Part shown: in pieces, positions 48,689 through 57,007 of the stretch
Layout: each line of letters opens with the position of its first letter
Position numbering within the stretch: position 1 is the stretch's first letter
Assembly (NCBI RefSeq): GCF_013377255.1
Contig: NZ_CP016614.1
Location: forward strand, 1,868,501-1,932,500
DNA length: 64,000 nt
Direction of reading: 5' to 3'
From: Mannheimia granulomatis
GTDB lineage: Bacteria > Pseudomonadota > Gammaproteobacteria > Enterobacterales > Pasteurellaceae
The notes under the pieces: model-generated
Database searches by the model: none
Told to the model about the DNA's origin: nothing
What the model saw: only the letters and a program-made list of their open reading frames with translations
Made by a program: the position numbers and the translations under genes

Positions 48689-49150
48689 CTATAAATGCCG
48701 CTCAAAATATTGCTCATCAACCTCTATCCCTGAATCTTGCAATAAAAACTTCATTTCATCGACAAAACAGTGAGATTGATGGTGTATTTTTTGATTTTTA
48801 ATGTAGTTAATAATTTTGGCTTTTTCCCTTTCACTGTAAGTCAAAGCACAGTAGCCTTTTGACCACGCGACAAAAAGTGGAAATTCTGCTTTATGTTTTT
48901 CCAATAATAAGTGTGAGCCATTTTTTAGCTGCTGAACAAATTCAGCAACTGCAACGGTTGGATGCAAATCTACAAACAAATGAATATGATCTGGCATTCC
49001 ATTTACTCGATACAGCACTGAATTCCGCTGTTTCACAAAGCCCCAAATATAACGATAGAGAATTTCTTCGTGTTCAACCATAATCGCAGGTATGCCTTGT
49101 TTAGTCCGAAAAATAATATGGTAGAGATTTCTGGTGTAGCTCACTTTCAC
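48689..49150 (-). CDS. REP-associated / IS200-type Y1 transposase
   Basis: A 153-residue protein of the transposase Y1 superfamily. The HUH motif is MPDHIHLFVDLHP near residue 53-65 and the catalytic tyrosine lies in the later helix region (AKIINYIKNQKIHH). The start, SYTRNLYHIIFRTKQGIPAI, is typical of IS200-like and RAYT proteins. No TnpB gene is near. It lies between hisC (3 bases) and hisB, with palindromes directly at its 3' end, which favours a RAYT over a free IS200. Confidence 0.88.
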   Translation of the reverse strand: MKVSYTRNLYHIIFRTKQGIPAIMVEHEEILYRYIWGFVKQRNSVLYRVNGMPDHIHLFVDLHPTVAVAEFVQQLKNGSHLLLEKHKAEFPLFVAWSKGYCALTYSEREKAKIINYIKNQKIHHQSHCFVDEMKFLLQDSGIEVDEQYFERHL

Positions 49151-49153
49151 CCC

Positions 49154-50212
49154 TTATTGACTCAGTACTTTAATCGCCTCAATCACTCTTTGATTTTCTT
49201 CTTCCGTCCCAATCGTAATCCTTATACAATCCCTCAACCCCAACGCCTTGTGCTGATCCCGCAAAATAATCCCCTGTTCCCAAAGGGCTTTAAACACTTT
49301 CTGCCCGTCTTGGCATTTGAATAACAGATAGTTTGCCTCGCTCTCAAAAACTTTTTCTACAAGCGGTAGGTTTTCGAGATTTTTTTGCAAATCGGCACGC
49401 AGAGTGAGCACTTCCGCCACACGGGTTTTCATTTGCTCAATGCCTTGTGGCGAAAGGGTTTGGGCGGCTATGTCGGAAACGGGCACAGGCAGCGGATACG
49501 GGGCAATCACTTTTTGCAGCACGCCAATCAGATCGGCGTTCGCCAAGGTAAAGCCGCAACGCAAGCCCGCCAAGGCAAAGGCTTTGGAGAGCGTGCGGAT
49601 AATCGCCAGATGTGGGAAGTTTTTCAGCTCATTAACGAGGCTCGCCTCAGGGCAGAATTCGATATAGGCTTCATCGACCACCACAATCGCTTTGCCTGGG
49701 GTCATTTGCAAAAGTTCGAGCAAATCTGACCGCTTGATCAGGTTGCCTGTCGGGTTGTTCGGGCTGCACACAAACACCACTTTCACACCATCCAAATTGG
49801 CTTGGATTTGCGGTAAATCAAGCTGGAAATCGGCAGTCAGTGGCACGGTTTTAGCAGCAATACCACAAGTGTCGGCACTCACTGCATACATACCGTAGGT
49901 CGGCGGACAGTAGAGAATACAGTCATTCGGCTCGCAAAATGCCCGAATAATCAGCTCAATGCTCTCATCACCACCACGAGACACCAGCACATTTTCAGGC
50001 GAAACACCTGCATAACGGGCGTAGCCCTCAATCACCGCCTGCGGTTGCGGCTCGGGGTAGCGGTTAAAAGTACGGTCGGTTAAATCAAAGTTCGGCGACA
50101 CCGCGTATTCATTGGCGTTCAGCCACACATCGCCACTGCCGCCCAATCGGCGGGCGGATTGGTACGGGGTCAGGGATCGAATGTTTTTTCGGGAAAGTTG
50201 TGAGATTGTCAT
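49154..50212 (-). CDS. hisC: Histidinol-phosphate aminotransferase
   Basis: PLP enzyme that transaminates imidazole acetol phosphate. The 352-residue protein has LNANEYAVSP, SRGGDESIELI, CSPNNPTGN, VVDEAYIEF and the PLP lysine in RTLSKAFALAGLRCG (K210). The 3' end is 3 bases from the Y1 transposase start. Upstream, the expected hisD is absent; a RhuM-Doc gene lies there instead. Confidence 0.97.
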   Translation of the reverse strand: MTISQLSRKNIRSLTPYQSARRLGGSGDVWLNANEYAVSPNFDLTDRTFNRYPEPQPQAVIEGYARYAGVSPENVLVSRGGDESIELIIRAFCEPNDCILYCPPTYGMYAVSADTCGIAAKTVPLTADFQLDLPQIQANLDGVKVVFVCSPNNPTGNLIKRSDLLELLQMTPGKAIVVVDEAYIEFCPEASLVNELKNFPHLAIIRTLSKAFALAGLRCGFTLANADLIGVLQKVIAPYPLPVPVSDIAAQTLSPQGIEQMKTRVAEVLTLRADLQKNLENLPLVEKVFESEANYLLFKCQDGQKVFKALWEQGIILRDQHKALGLRDCIRITIGTEEENQRVIEAIKVLSQ

Positions 50213-50229
50213 ATTGTGTTCCTGTATTG

Positions 50230-51222
50230 TTATGCTTTTAATAAAATAAAATGCTCAATTAGTTTAATCATCAATTCCTTTTGTTCAGGCATACTTTCCG
50301 CCACTAGCAACGCTAAAGCAACTAAGGTATTGTCATTAATCAGCTGTTCCACAGGCTTAGCGAGCAAATGCTGATTGAGGCGTAAATACCACAAAAACAA
50401 GAACGAGCCTGTGCGTTTATTACCGTCCGTGAGAGGGTGGTTTTTAATCACAAAATAGAGCAAATTCGCTGCACGGCTGGCAACATTCGGGTAAAACAGT
50501 TCATCGCCAAAGCCTTGTTCAATCGTCGCCACTGCAGAAGCCAAGCCATCATTTCGAGGATTGCCGAACAATTCTGTCGCTTCGCCTTTTTCGATAAGAG
50601 TTTGTTTCAGCTGTGAAATCGCCAACCATACTTGTTCCATTTCAAGCGAAATCATCTCTGATTGTTTATGCGGATTGGCTTGCAAACTTTGTTCATCATA
50701 GGCTTGGAGCAAACTCCAACTGCGAGCGTAATCTTGCACCACGTTCAGCACCGCTTGCCCGTCTGCCGTCACCAATGCCTGATTGGCTAACGTTTGGCTC
50801 AACAATCCGATAACCTGCTCAAATTCAATCCCTTTTTCTTTCAAACGGCGTTCATTGATAGCATAGCCTTTAACCAGATAATCTTTTAAACGAGCGGTTG
50901 CTCAACGGCGAAAAGCTACGCCTTGTGGGGATTTCACACGATAGCCGACAGAAATAATCATATCCAAATCATAATGTTCGATTTCACGGCTCACTTGGCG
51001 AGAACCTTCCTGACGAACTATCCGGAATTTCCGGATAGTTGAATCTTGCTCTAATTCGCCTTCTGAAAACACGTTTGCAATATGTTCGTTAATAGTACGC
51101 ACATCCTTGCCAAATAGCGTTGCCATTTGTGCCTGCGATAGCCAAACAGTATCTTGATTAAATTGAACTTCAATGTTCGTTGTGCCATCTTGACTTTGGT
51201 AAATTTCAATCGGGTTTTTCAT
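50230..51222 (-). pseudogene. RhuM-Doc (Fic) fusion gene with one stop codon
   Basis: The first part (ATG 51222) is a RhuM-family domain: WLSQAQMATLFGKDVRTINEH, IVRQEGSRQVSREIEHYDLD and MIISVGYRVKSPQG, ending RR at 50905. A TGA at 50902-50904 interrupts it, where relatives have tryptophan in RRWATARLKDYL-type sequence; the rest continues in the same frame as ATARLKDYLVKGYAINERR. The second part has a Doc-type Fic motif HPLTDGNKRTG. Full length would be 330 residues. A single TGG-to-TGA change explains the break. It sits between the his leader and hisC. Confidence 0.88.
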
Positions 51223-51245
51223 TATTACCCCTAAATTTTATTTAT

Positions 51246-51280
51246 AAAAAAATCTCTCGAAAGTTGCCTTCCGAGAGATT
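51246..51280 (-). terminator. his attenuator terminator
   Basis: On the minus strand AATCTCTCGG and CGAGAGATT form the stem, followed by TTTTTTT. Its left arm contains CTCGGAAG, which can instead pair with CTTCCGAG (plus-strand 51302-51309) further upstream, giving an exclusive antiterminator. This is the classical his attenuation layout. Confidence 0.85.
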
Positions 51281-51345
51281 GTTTCTTGACTGCTACACTT
51301 GCTCGGAAGATTTATCTTCCGCACACACCAAATGCCCGAAAGATA

Positions 51346-51387
51346 TCAGGTTAAACGGTGGTGATGTGAAGTGTAGTTAAAATTCAT
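51346..51387 (-). CDS. hisL: his operon leader peptide
   Basis: A 13-codon frame reads MNFNYTSHHHRLT, with three histidine codons in a row, followed by the antiterminator and terminator hairpins. The ribosome site TTGGAGAA precedes the ATG at 51387. Ribosome stalling at the His codons when charged tRNA-His is scarce should favour the antiterminator and let transcription continue. E. coli HisL has seven histidines. The first gene after it here is the RhuM-Doc gene, not hisG. Confidence 0.87.
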   Translation of the reverse strand: MNFNYTSHHHRLT

Positions 51388-51413
51388 GGTGTTTCTCCAA
51401 ACAGTTTGAAAAG

Positions 51414-51442
51414 AATTTACGCTAAGACATCCTAAATAGCAA
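51414..51442 (-). promoter_or_regulatory. Putative his promoter
   Basis: On the minus strand TTGCTA (51442-51437) and TAAATT (51419-51414) are separated by 17 bases, 27 bases upstream of the leader ATG. This fits a sigma-70 promoter with a moderate -10 match. Confidence 0.6.
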
Positions 51443-51487
51443 GTGTTTTTTATACGAATTTTGCATTTTTTCTGGGCGTCAGATTTG

Positions 51488-52474
51488 TTATGTTCTTGCC
51501 GAATACACCTTAAATTTAGTGGATTTTGCCAGCACTTCGTGTTTGCCGAAGGCTTTATCAAGCAAATCCGGGTAAGGTAAAAAAGCATTGGCGACAATGC
51601 GTAATTCACCACCCTTGGTGAGATGGTTTTTCGCTTGAAAAATGAGCTCTTCTACAGCTCGATAGGCAGTATCTACGCCATCGTGGAATGGTGGGTTCGA
51701 CACAATTAAATCAAAGCGTTCTGAAATGTGAGAGAACACATCGCTCGCTATCACTTCGCCCTCTAACTGATTTTCCGCCAAGGTGCAGCGGCTAGATTCC
51801 AGTGCCATTGCGTGAATATCGCTCATTGTCAGTTTGATTTTCGGGAATTGCTGTTTCAGCGTTGCCCCAATTACCCCGGCACCGCAGCCTAAATCCAACA
51901 CTTTACCTTTTAATCTGCCTTCTTTGCTGAAAGTAGAAAGTAATAATTTTGTGCCGTTATCCAATTCTGCCGAGCTAAACACTGCCGGCAGAGCGAAGAT
52001 ATCTAACGTTTGCAAGCGGTAAGATTTCCAGAATTTTTTGCAATCGAACTTCGGCACGCTTTGTAGCTCAAAATGATAAAGGCCACAACGGCGGGCGGAA
52101 TCAATTTTGGCGATATTACCGAATGGTTCAAGCAATTTTTCTACCGAGCGAACACCCGCTCGGTTTTCGCCGATAATCAACATTTCCTGCCCCACTTGGC
52201 ATTGTGATAGCCATTGAATTAATTGGAATTGGCACTCTTGTTTGTTCTTCGTCCAATAAAATACCGCTAAGTCCGCTTTAAGATCACACACCAAGCCAAA
52301 TTGCACATTCGAGCGGTGGCGGGCGTAGTCAAAATAGCTGCTAAAGATTGCCACGTTCGGGGCAGATTTTAACTGTTGGGCGAAGTCATCTCGTACATCA
52401 CCAAACAATAACACCGATTTATTTTCAAATAACGCCAAGTGGCGTTCAAGCACTTCGCTTTCTAATGAGAGCAT
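51488..52474 (-). CDS. rsmC: 16S rRNA m2G1207 methyltransferase RsmC
   Basis: Methylates N2 of G1207 in the 30S subunit with SAM. The 328-residue protein has the family's duplicated methyltransferase fold; the active C-terminal half has VLDLGCGAGVIGATL and the N-(P)PF motif VSNPPFHDG. It is divergent from holD, as in E. coli. Length fits. Confidence 0.95.
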   Translation of the reverse strand: MLSLESEVLERHLALFENKSVLLFGDVRDDFAQQLKSAPNVAIFSSYFDYARHRSNVQFGLVCDLKADLAVFYWTKNKQECQFQLIQWLSQCQVGQEMLIIGENRAGVRSVEKLLEPFGNIAKIDSARRCGLYHFELQSVPKFDCKKFWKSYRLQTLDIFALPAVFSSAELDNGTKLLLSTFSKEGRLKGKVLDLGCGAGVIGATLKQQFPKIKLTMSDIHAMALESSRCTLAENQLEGEVIASDVFSHISERFDLIVSNPPFHDGVDTAYRAVEELIFQAKNHLTKGGELRIVANAFLPYPDLLDKAFGKHEVLAKSTKFKVYSART

Positions 52475-52617
52475 TTTTTCTCGCCTTCCCTAAAAAATTT
52501 AGCATTGAATATACCGAATTTAGGCGGATAAATCTTGTGAAATCCGCTAATTTTCGCAAAAAATTTCCTCATTTGCCTGAGTTTTGGTACTATGCCGTAA
52601 AATTTATGAGGTTTAAG

Positions 52618-53040
52618 ATGAATAGGCGTGATTTGCTGTTAAATGAAATGGGTATTTCGCAATGGGTTTTAACTAAACCGCAAGTGCTAAAAGGCGATGC
52701 TCAAATTCGTTTAAATAAAAATGTGAGATTTATTGTGATCTGTGAGGAAGATCACCAAACCAGCCGCCTGTTTTCAGATATTTTGCTGGCATTAGGGTTG
52801 CAAAAATCGGAATATCAATGGCTGAATGCTGAGCAATCTCAGCGGTTAGTCTTCCAACATTCGCCAATAATATGGCTGATTCAAGCGGAGGAACAAGCGG
52901 TTAAAATTGCAAAAAATTTTGCAAATTCGACCGCTTGGCAAAATACTTGTTGGCAAGATTTAACCTATTCTACTCACAAACGCCAACTTTGGCAGCAAAT
53001 GGAAGCCTATTCCAACCATTTGGAGAAAAATAGTGATTGA
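52618..53040 (+). CDS. holD: DNA polymerase III psi subunit HolD
   Basis: Psi links chi to the clamp loader. From ATG 52618 (MNRRDLLLNEMGISQWVLTK) the 140-residue protein shows the HolD pattern, including the N-terminal RRDLLLNEMGI that binds the gamma complex, and WLIQ in the middle. ATG 52618 has GAGG upstream; ATG 52606 is an alternative four codons earlier. It overlaps rimI by 8 bases, a conserved pairing. An uptake pair lies inside the coding region near 52890-52935. Confidence 0.9.
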   Translation: MNRRDLLLNEMGISQWVLTKPQVLKGDAQIRLNKNVRFIVICEEDHQTSRLFSDILLALGLQKSEYQWLNAEQSQRLVFQHSPIIWLIQAEEQAVKIAKNFANSTAWQNTCWQDLTYSTHKRQLWQQMEAYSNHLEKNSD

Positions 53041-53470
53041 AGAAATCCGGCAGGCTGATTTTGAACGTTTGTTTGAGATTGAGCAAAAAGCCCATTTAGT
53101 GCCGTGGTCGAAAGGCACACTGCTGAATAATCAAGGTGATAAATACTTGAATTTAAAATATGTGGAAAACGGCAAAATTGTCGCTTTTGCTATCAGCCAA
53201 ATAGTACTAGATGAAGCCACACTGTTTAATATTGCAGTCGATCCTGATTTTCAGCACCAAGGCTTTGGCAAGCGGTTACTTTCCGAATTAATTTTGCAAC
53301 TACAAAAACGTGGTATAGCAACCCTTTGGCTAGAAGTTCGAGAATCCAACATTGCGGCACAAAAACTCTATGATTCTCTAGGGTTTAATGAAGTGACTAT
53401 TCGGAAAAATTACTACCCGACTCCCGAAGGTGGAAAAGAAAATGCAGTGGTAATGGCGTTGTATTTATAG
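53033..53470 (+). CDS. rimI: Ribosomal protein S18 alanine N-acetyltransferase RimI
   Basis: GNAT enzyme that acetylates the N-terminus of ribosomal protein S18. The 145-residue protein starts at GTG 53033 (MIEEIRQADFERLFEIEQKA), overlapping holD by 8 bases, as the holD-rimI pair does in related genomes. It has the acetyl-CoA motif DPDFQHQGFGKRLL and SNIAAQKLYDSLGF. A strong terminator follows. Confidence 0.93.
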   Translation: MIEEIRQADFERLFEIEQKAHLVPWSKGTLLNNQGDKYLNLKYVENGKIVAFAISQIVLDEATLFNIAVDPDFQHQGFGKRLLSELILQLQKRGIATLWLEVRESNIAAQKLYDSLGFNEVTIRKNYYPTPEGGKENAVVMALYL

Positions 53471-53486
53471 CCCAATTAAAAAAAAC

Positions 53487-53512
53487 AAAAGAGCGACCTA
53501 AGTCGCTCTTTT
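53487..53512 (+). terminator. Terminator between rimI and typA
   Basis: AAAAGAGCGAC and GTCGCTCTTTT form an 11-base stem with a CTAA loop and TTTT after it. It lies between convergent rimI and typA and can serve both. Confidence 0.92.
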
Positions 53513-53519
53513 TTATCGA

Positions 53520-55367
53520 TTAACGTGTGCTGGTGCTTGTCGTTGTACGGCTTGCACGTTTGCGGTCGTTTTCCGTTAATAGGCGTTTACGGATACGGAT
53601 TGATTGTGGGGTTACTTCCACTAACTCATCGTCATCAATAAACTCCAACGCTTGTTCTAATGAGAAACGTACCGGTGTGGTTAAGACAATCGCATCATCT
53701 TTACCTGAAGCACGCATATTGGTTAATTTTTTGCCTTGTAAGCAGTTTACGGTTAAGTCGTTTGAACGGCTGTGGATACCGATAATTTGACCTTCGTATA
53801 CATCAACACCGTGGTCGATCATCAATTTACCACGCTCTTGTAAACCGAATAACGCATAAGCTAATGCTTTACCCGTTGCATTTGAAATTAACACACCGTT
53901 TTTACGCTGACCAATTTCGCCCGGTTTCACATCATCGTAATGGCTGAATGTCGAGTAAAGTAAGCCGGTACCTGACGTCATCGTCATAAATTCATTACGG
54001 AAACCGATTAAACCACGGCTTGGAATCACATACTCTAAACGAGTACGGCCTTTACCATCCGGGATCATATCTTTCACTTCACCCTTACGGATACCTAAGG
54101 CTTCCATTACTGAACCTTGGTGCTGTTCTTCAATATCAATTGTCACTTGCTCAAACGGCTCTTGTTGTTTGCCATTTTCTTCTTTATAGATTACTTTCGG
54201 ACGAGAAACCGCTAATTCGTAACCTTCACGACGCATATTTTCGATTAATACCGATAAGTGTAATTCACCACGACCAGATACACGGAACTCGTCCGGGTTA
54301 GGGGTTTCTTCTACACGCAATGCTACGTTATGTACTAACTCTTTGTTTAAACGCTCAAGAATTTGGCGTGAAGTCACGAATTTACCTTCTTGGCCACAGA
54401 ACGGAGAAGTATTTACACAGAAGAACATGGTTACTGTTGGTTCATCAACCGTTAATGCCGGTAAAGCTTCAACTGCATTAATATCACAGATAGTATCTGA
54501 AATATTTAATTCGCCTAAACCGGTAATCGCAATAATATCACCAGCGAAGGCTTCTGTTGCCTCAAAGCGTTGTAAACCTAAGTGGCCTAACACCTGCCCA
54601 ATACGACCTTGACGGGTTTTGCCTTCACTATCGACAATCGTAACCGCTTGGTTAGGTTTTACCGAACCACGCTTGATACGGCCGATACCGATAACGCCCA
54701 CATAGTTGTTGTAGTCTAACTGTGAAATCTGCATTTGGAACGGTGCGTCTAATTCCACTTGTGGTGGTTGAACGTGTTTTACAATCGCCTCATAAAGTGG
54801 CGTCATATCAGAGCTCAACTCTTCGTGTTCTAGGCCTGCCACACCGTTTAATGCTGAAGCGTAGATAATTGGGAAATCTAATTGCTCATCGGTCGCACCT
54901 AAGTTGACGAACAGGTCAAATACTTGATCCACCACCCAATCAGGACGAGCACCCGGGCGGTCAACTTTATTAATAACCACAATTGGTTTTAAGCCGTGAG
55001 CGAACGCTTTTTGCGTTACGAAACGGGTTTGTGGCATCGGACCGTCAAAAGCATCAACCACGAGTAACACAGAATCCACCATTGAAAGTACACGCTCAAC
55101 TTCGCCACCGAAATCGGCGTGCCCCGGGGTATCTACGATGTTGATGTGGTAACCGTTCCAGTTAATCGCGGTGTTTTTAGCAAGAATAGTAATGCCACGT
55201 TCTTTTTCAAGATCGTTTGAGTCCATAACACGCTCATCAACATCACCACGACTTGCTTCAAAAGTGCCTGATTGTTGTAAAAGTTTATCAACCAACGTTG
55301 TTTTACCGTGGTCTACGTGTGCAATAATTGCTATGTTACGCAATTTATTAATATCTACATTTTGCAT
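53520..55367 (-). CDS. typA: Ribosome-associated GTPase TypA/BipA
   Basis: A translation-factor GTPase that helps 50S assembly, mainly in the cold. The 615-residue protein has the G1 motif AHVDHGKTT near residue 17, RGITI (switch I), DTPGHADFGGE, NKVDRP and SALNG, then domains II, III and V, and the BipA-specific C-terminal domain. The tail TTTSTSTR is a short low-complexity end. Single gene. Confidence 0.97.
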   Translation of the reverse strand: MQNVDINKLRNIAIIAHVDHGKTTLVDKLLQQSGTFEASRGDVDERVMDSNDLEKERGITILAKNTAINWNGYHINIVDTPGHADFGGEVERVLSMVDSVLLVVDAFDGPMPQTRFVTQKAFAHGLKPIVVINKVDRPGARPDWVVDQVFDLFVNLGATDEQLDFPIIYASALNGVAGLEHEELSSDMTPLYEAIVKHVQPPQVELDAPFQMQISQLDYNNYVGVIGIGRIKRGSVKPNQAVTIVDSEGKTRQGRIGQVLGHLGLQRFEATEAFAGDIIAITGLGELNISDTICDINAVEALPALTVDEPTVTMFFCVNTSPFCGQEGKFVTSRQILERLNKELVHNVALRVEETPNPDEFRVSGRGELHLSVLIENMRREGYELAVSRPKVIYKEENGKQQEPFEQVTIDIEEQHQGSVMEALGIRKGEVKDMIPDGKGRTRLEYVIPSRGLIGFRNEFMTMTSGTGLLYSTFSHYDDVKPGEIGQRKNGVLISNATGKALAYALFGLQERGKLMIDHGVDVYEGQIIGIHSRSNDLTVNCLQGKKLTNMRASGKDDAIVLTTPVRFSLEQALEFIDDDELVEVTPQSIRIRKRLLTENDRKRASRTTTSTSTR

Positions 55368-55398
55368 TGGAATATCTTTTTAAGTGAATGAAAATAAA

Positions 55399-55426
55399 AA
55401 CTCTCGCCCATCAAAACCGGCGAGAG
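55399..55426 (-). terminator. Terminator of yggS
   Basis: ACTCTCGCC and GGCGAGAGT pair around a 10-base loop; TTTTTA follows on the minus strand. It lies between yggS and typA and probably ends yggS transcripts. Confidence 0.82.
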
Positions 55427-55531
55427 TCTAGAAATTGGAGGTCGAATTATACAGACTTTTTCGTTTTTTGGCTACAAAACAAGCGGTGGAATTTGTAAAA
55501 GATTTTGCAAATATCTCCCAACCTTACTCAA

Positions 55532-56215
55532 TTACTGATAATCCCTCGCCCCAAAAATCGCCGTACCAATTCGCACCATGGTCGAACCGCATTCAATCGC
55601 GGCTTGCATATCGTCCGACATTCCCATTGAAAGGGTATCAATGCCGTCAAATTCCGTTTGCAAGCGGTTAAAAAGTTGCTGCATTTTGCAAAGGGCGATT
55701 TTTTGTTGCTCCGGCTCGCTTTCCGGCTTAGGAATCGCCATTAAGCCACGCAATTTTAAATTCGGTAATTGGGATATCGCTTGGGCGAGCGGCAACATCT
55801 CCTCAGCTTGAATACCTGATTTGGAATTTTCATCGCTGATGTTAATTTGAATCAGCACATTTAGCGGAGCTTTGTCACTTGGACGCTGCTCATTTAAACG
55901 CTCAGCAATTTTGAGCCGATCCACCGTTTGAATCCAATCAAAATGAGCAGCAACCAGTTTGGTTTTATTCGATTGCAATGGCCCAATAAAATGCCATTCT
56001 AGATCTGTTCGATTTGCAAAAAATTCTATTTTTTCGACCGCTTCCTGCACGTAATTTTCGCCAAAAGCGAATTGTCCGGCATCAATCGCCGCTTGAATCG
56101 CCTCAACAGGTTTGGTTTTGGAGACTGCCAATAAACGTACATTTTCCCGTTGGCACGCATTTGAAATTTGCTGAATTTTTTGATGAATTTGCACTAAATT
56201 CGCTGAAATCGACAT
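55532..56215 (-). CDS. yggS: Pyridoxal phosphate homeostasis protein
   Basis: YggS/PLPBP binds PLP and keeps vitamin B6 and amino acid pools in balance; it has no known catalytic activity. From ATG 56215 (MSISANLVQIHQKIQQ) it has 227 residues, with the PLP lysine region VSKTKPVE at about 31-38, GENYVQE, HFIGPLQSNK and the C-terminal SMGMSDD and RIGTAIFG phosphate loop. It is divergent from kdsC. Confidence 0.95.
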   Translation of the reverse strand: MSISANLVQIHQKIQQISNACQRENVRLLAVSKTKPVEAIQAAIDAGQFAFGENYVQEAVEKIEFFANRTDLEWHFIGPLQSNKTKLVAAHFDWIQTVDRLKIAERLNEQRPSDKAPLNVLIQINISDENSKSGIQAEEMLPLAQAISQLPNLKLRGLMAIPKPESEPEQQKIALCKMQQLFNRLQTEFDGIDTLSMGMSDDMQAAIECGSTMVRIGTAIFGARDYQ

Positions 56216-56284
56216 TTCCGTTCCTTTGTAAACTAAAAGCAAAACGCTATAATGGCAAAATCATACCATATTTGAGGCAAAAAA

Positions 56285-56824
56285 ATGTTAGACCTAACCA
56301 AGATTAAATTCGTGATTACCGATGTTGATGGCGTTTTAACCGACGGAGGAATGTACTACACCGACCAAGGCGAAGTGATGAAACGTTTCCACGTTCACGA
56401 CGGCTTAGGCGTGAAAATGTTGCAAAGTTGCGGCATTAAAGTGGCGGTACTTTCAGGTGGAGATTCTGCCTTGCTCCGCAAACGATTAGAAGTATTAAAA
56501 ATTGATTTAGCCCTACTCGGCAAAATGGAAAAACGTTCCGCCTGCTTTGAGTTGATGGAAAAAGCAGGCGTCACACCGGAACAAACCGCCTATATCGGTG
56601 ATGATACCTTAGATTTACCTGCTTTTGAGGTGTGCGGATTAGCCATCGCTCCCCGCAACGCCCACGATTACATCAAAGCCCAAGCGGATTGGGTGCTAGA
56701 AAAAGCCGGCGGCGAAGGTGCTTTTCGTGAAGTTTCCGATAAAATTCTAGAAGCCCAAGGCTTCAGCGAAATTTTTAAAACCGCAGACGGTTTTTTAACC
56801 ATTGCGGAGAAAATGGCTCAGTAG
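56285..56824 (+). CDS. kdsC: KDO 8-phosphate phosphatase KdsC
   Basis: Removes the phosphate from KDO 8-phosphate in lipopolysaccharide inner core synthesis. The 179-residue HAD protein has VITDVDGVLTDGG with D13 and D15, VLSGGDS, and GDDTLDLPAF. KdsC forms tetramers and lacks a cap domain, in line with its short length. It is followed by a hairpin and the BrnTA locus. Single gene. Confidence 0.95.
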   Translation: MLDLTKIKFVITDVDGVLTDGGMYYTDQGEVMKRFHVHDGLGVKMLQSCGIKVAVLSGGDSALLRKRLEVLKIDLALLGKMEKRSACFELMEKAGVTPEQTAYIGDDTLDLPAFEVCGLAIAPRNAHDYIKAQADWVLEKAGGEGAFREVSDKILEAQGFSEIFKTADGFLTIAEKMAQ

Positions 56825-56842
56825 TAACGCTATCTCATCAAT

Positions 56843-56863
56843 ATAGGGGAAATTATCCCCTAT
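56843..56863 (+). terminator. Terminator-like hairpin after kdsC
   Basis: ATAGGGGA and TCCCCTAT around an AATTA loop, followed by TCCTTTCTT. The T run is imperfect, so strength is uncertain. Confidence 0.7.
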
Positions 56864-56991
56864 TCCTTTCTTATCAATAAATCAAGCTACCATATCTCAT
56901 TTTGCGATCTGCATCGAAAATATCATTTTTCAATCTGATTTTCTCATTCAACCTTGCTAAATTTTATTCAATATTGGTTAAATTTATTTTA

Positions 56992-57001
56992 TGTATATAC
57001 A
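56992..57001. promoter_or_regulatory. Palindrome at the brnT start, possible operator
   Basis: TGTATATACA is a perfect palindrome 6 bases before the brnT GTG codon. BrnA antitoxins repress their own operon by binding palindromes near the promoter, so this is a candidate operator. No test was possible. Confidence 0.5.
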
Positions 57002-57007
57002 ATAATT

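Noticed and set aside
48689..49150. Complete IS200/IS605 element
   Set aside because: No TnpB gene and no defined element ends besides the 3' palindromes; RAYT is a better fit.
50902..50904. TGA read as selenocysteine in the RhuM-Doc gene
   Set aside because: The family has tryptophan here and no SECIS-like hairpin follows; a nonsense change is simpler.
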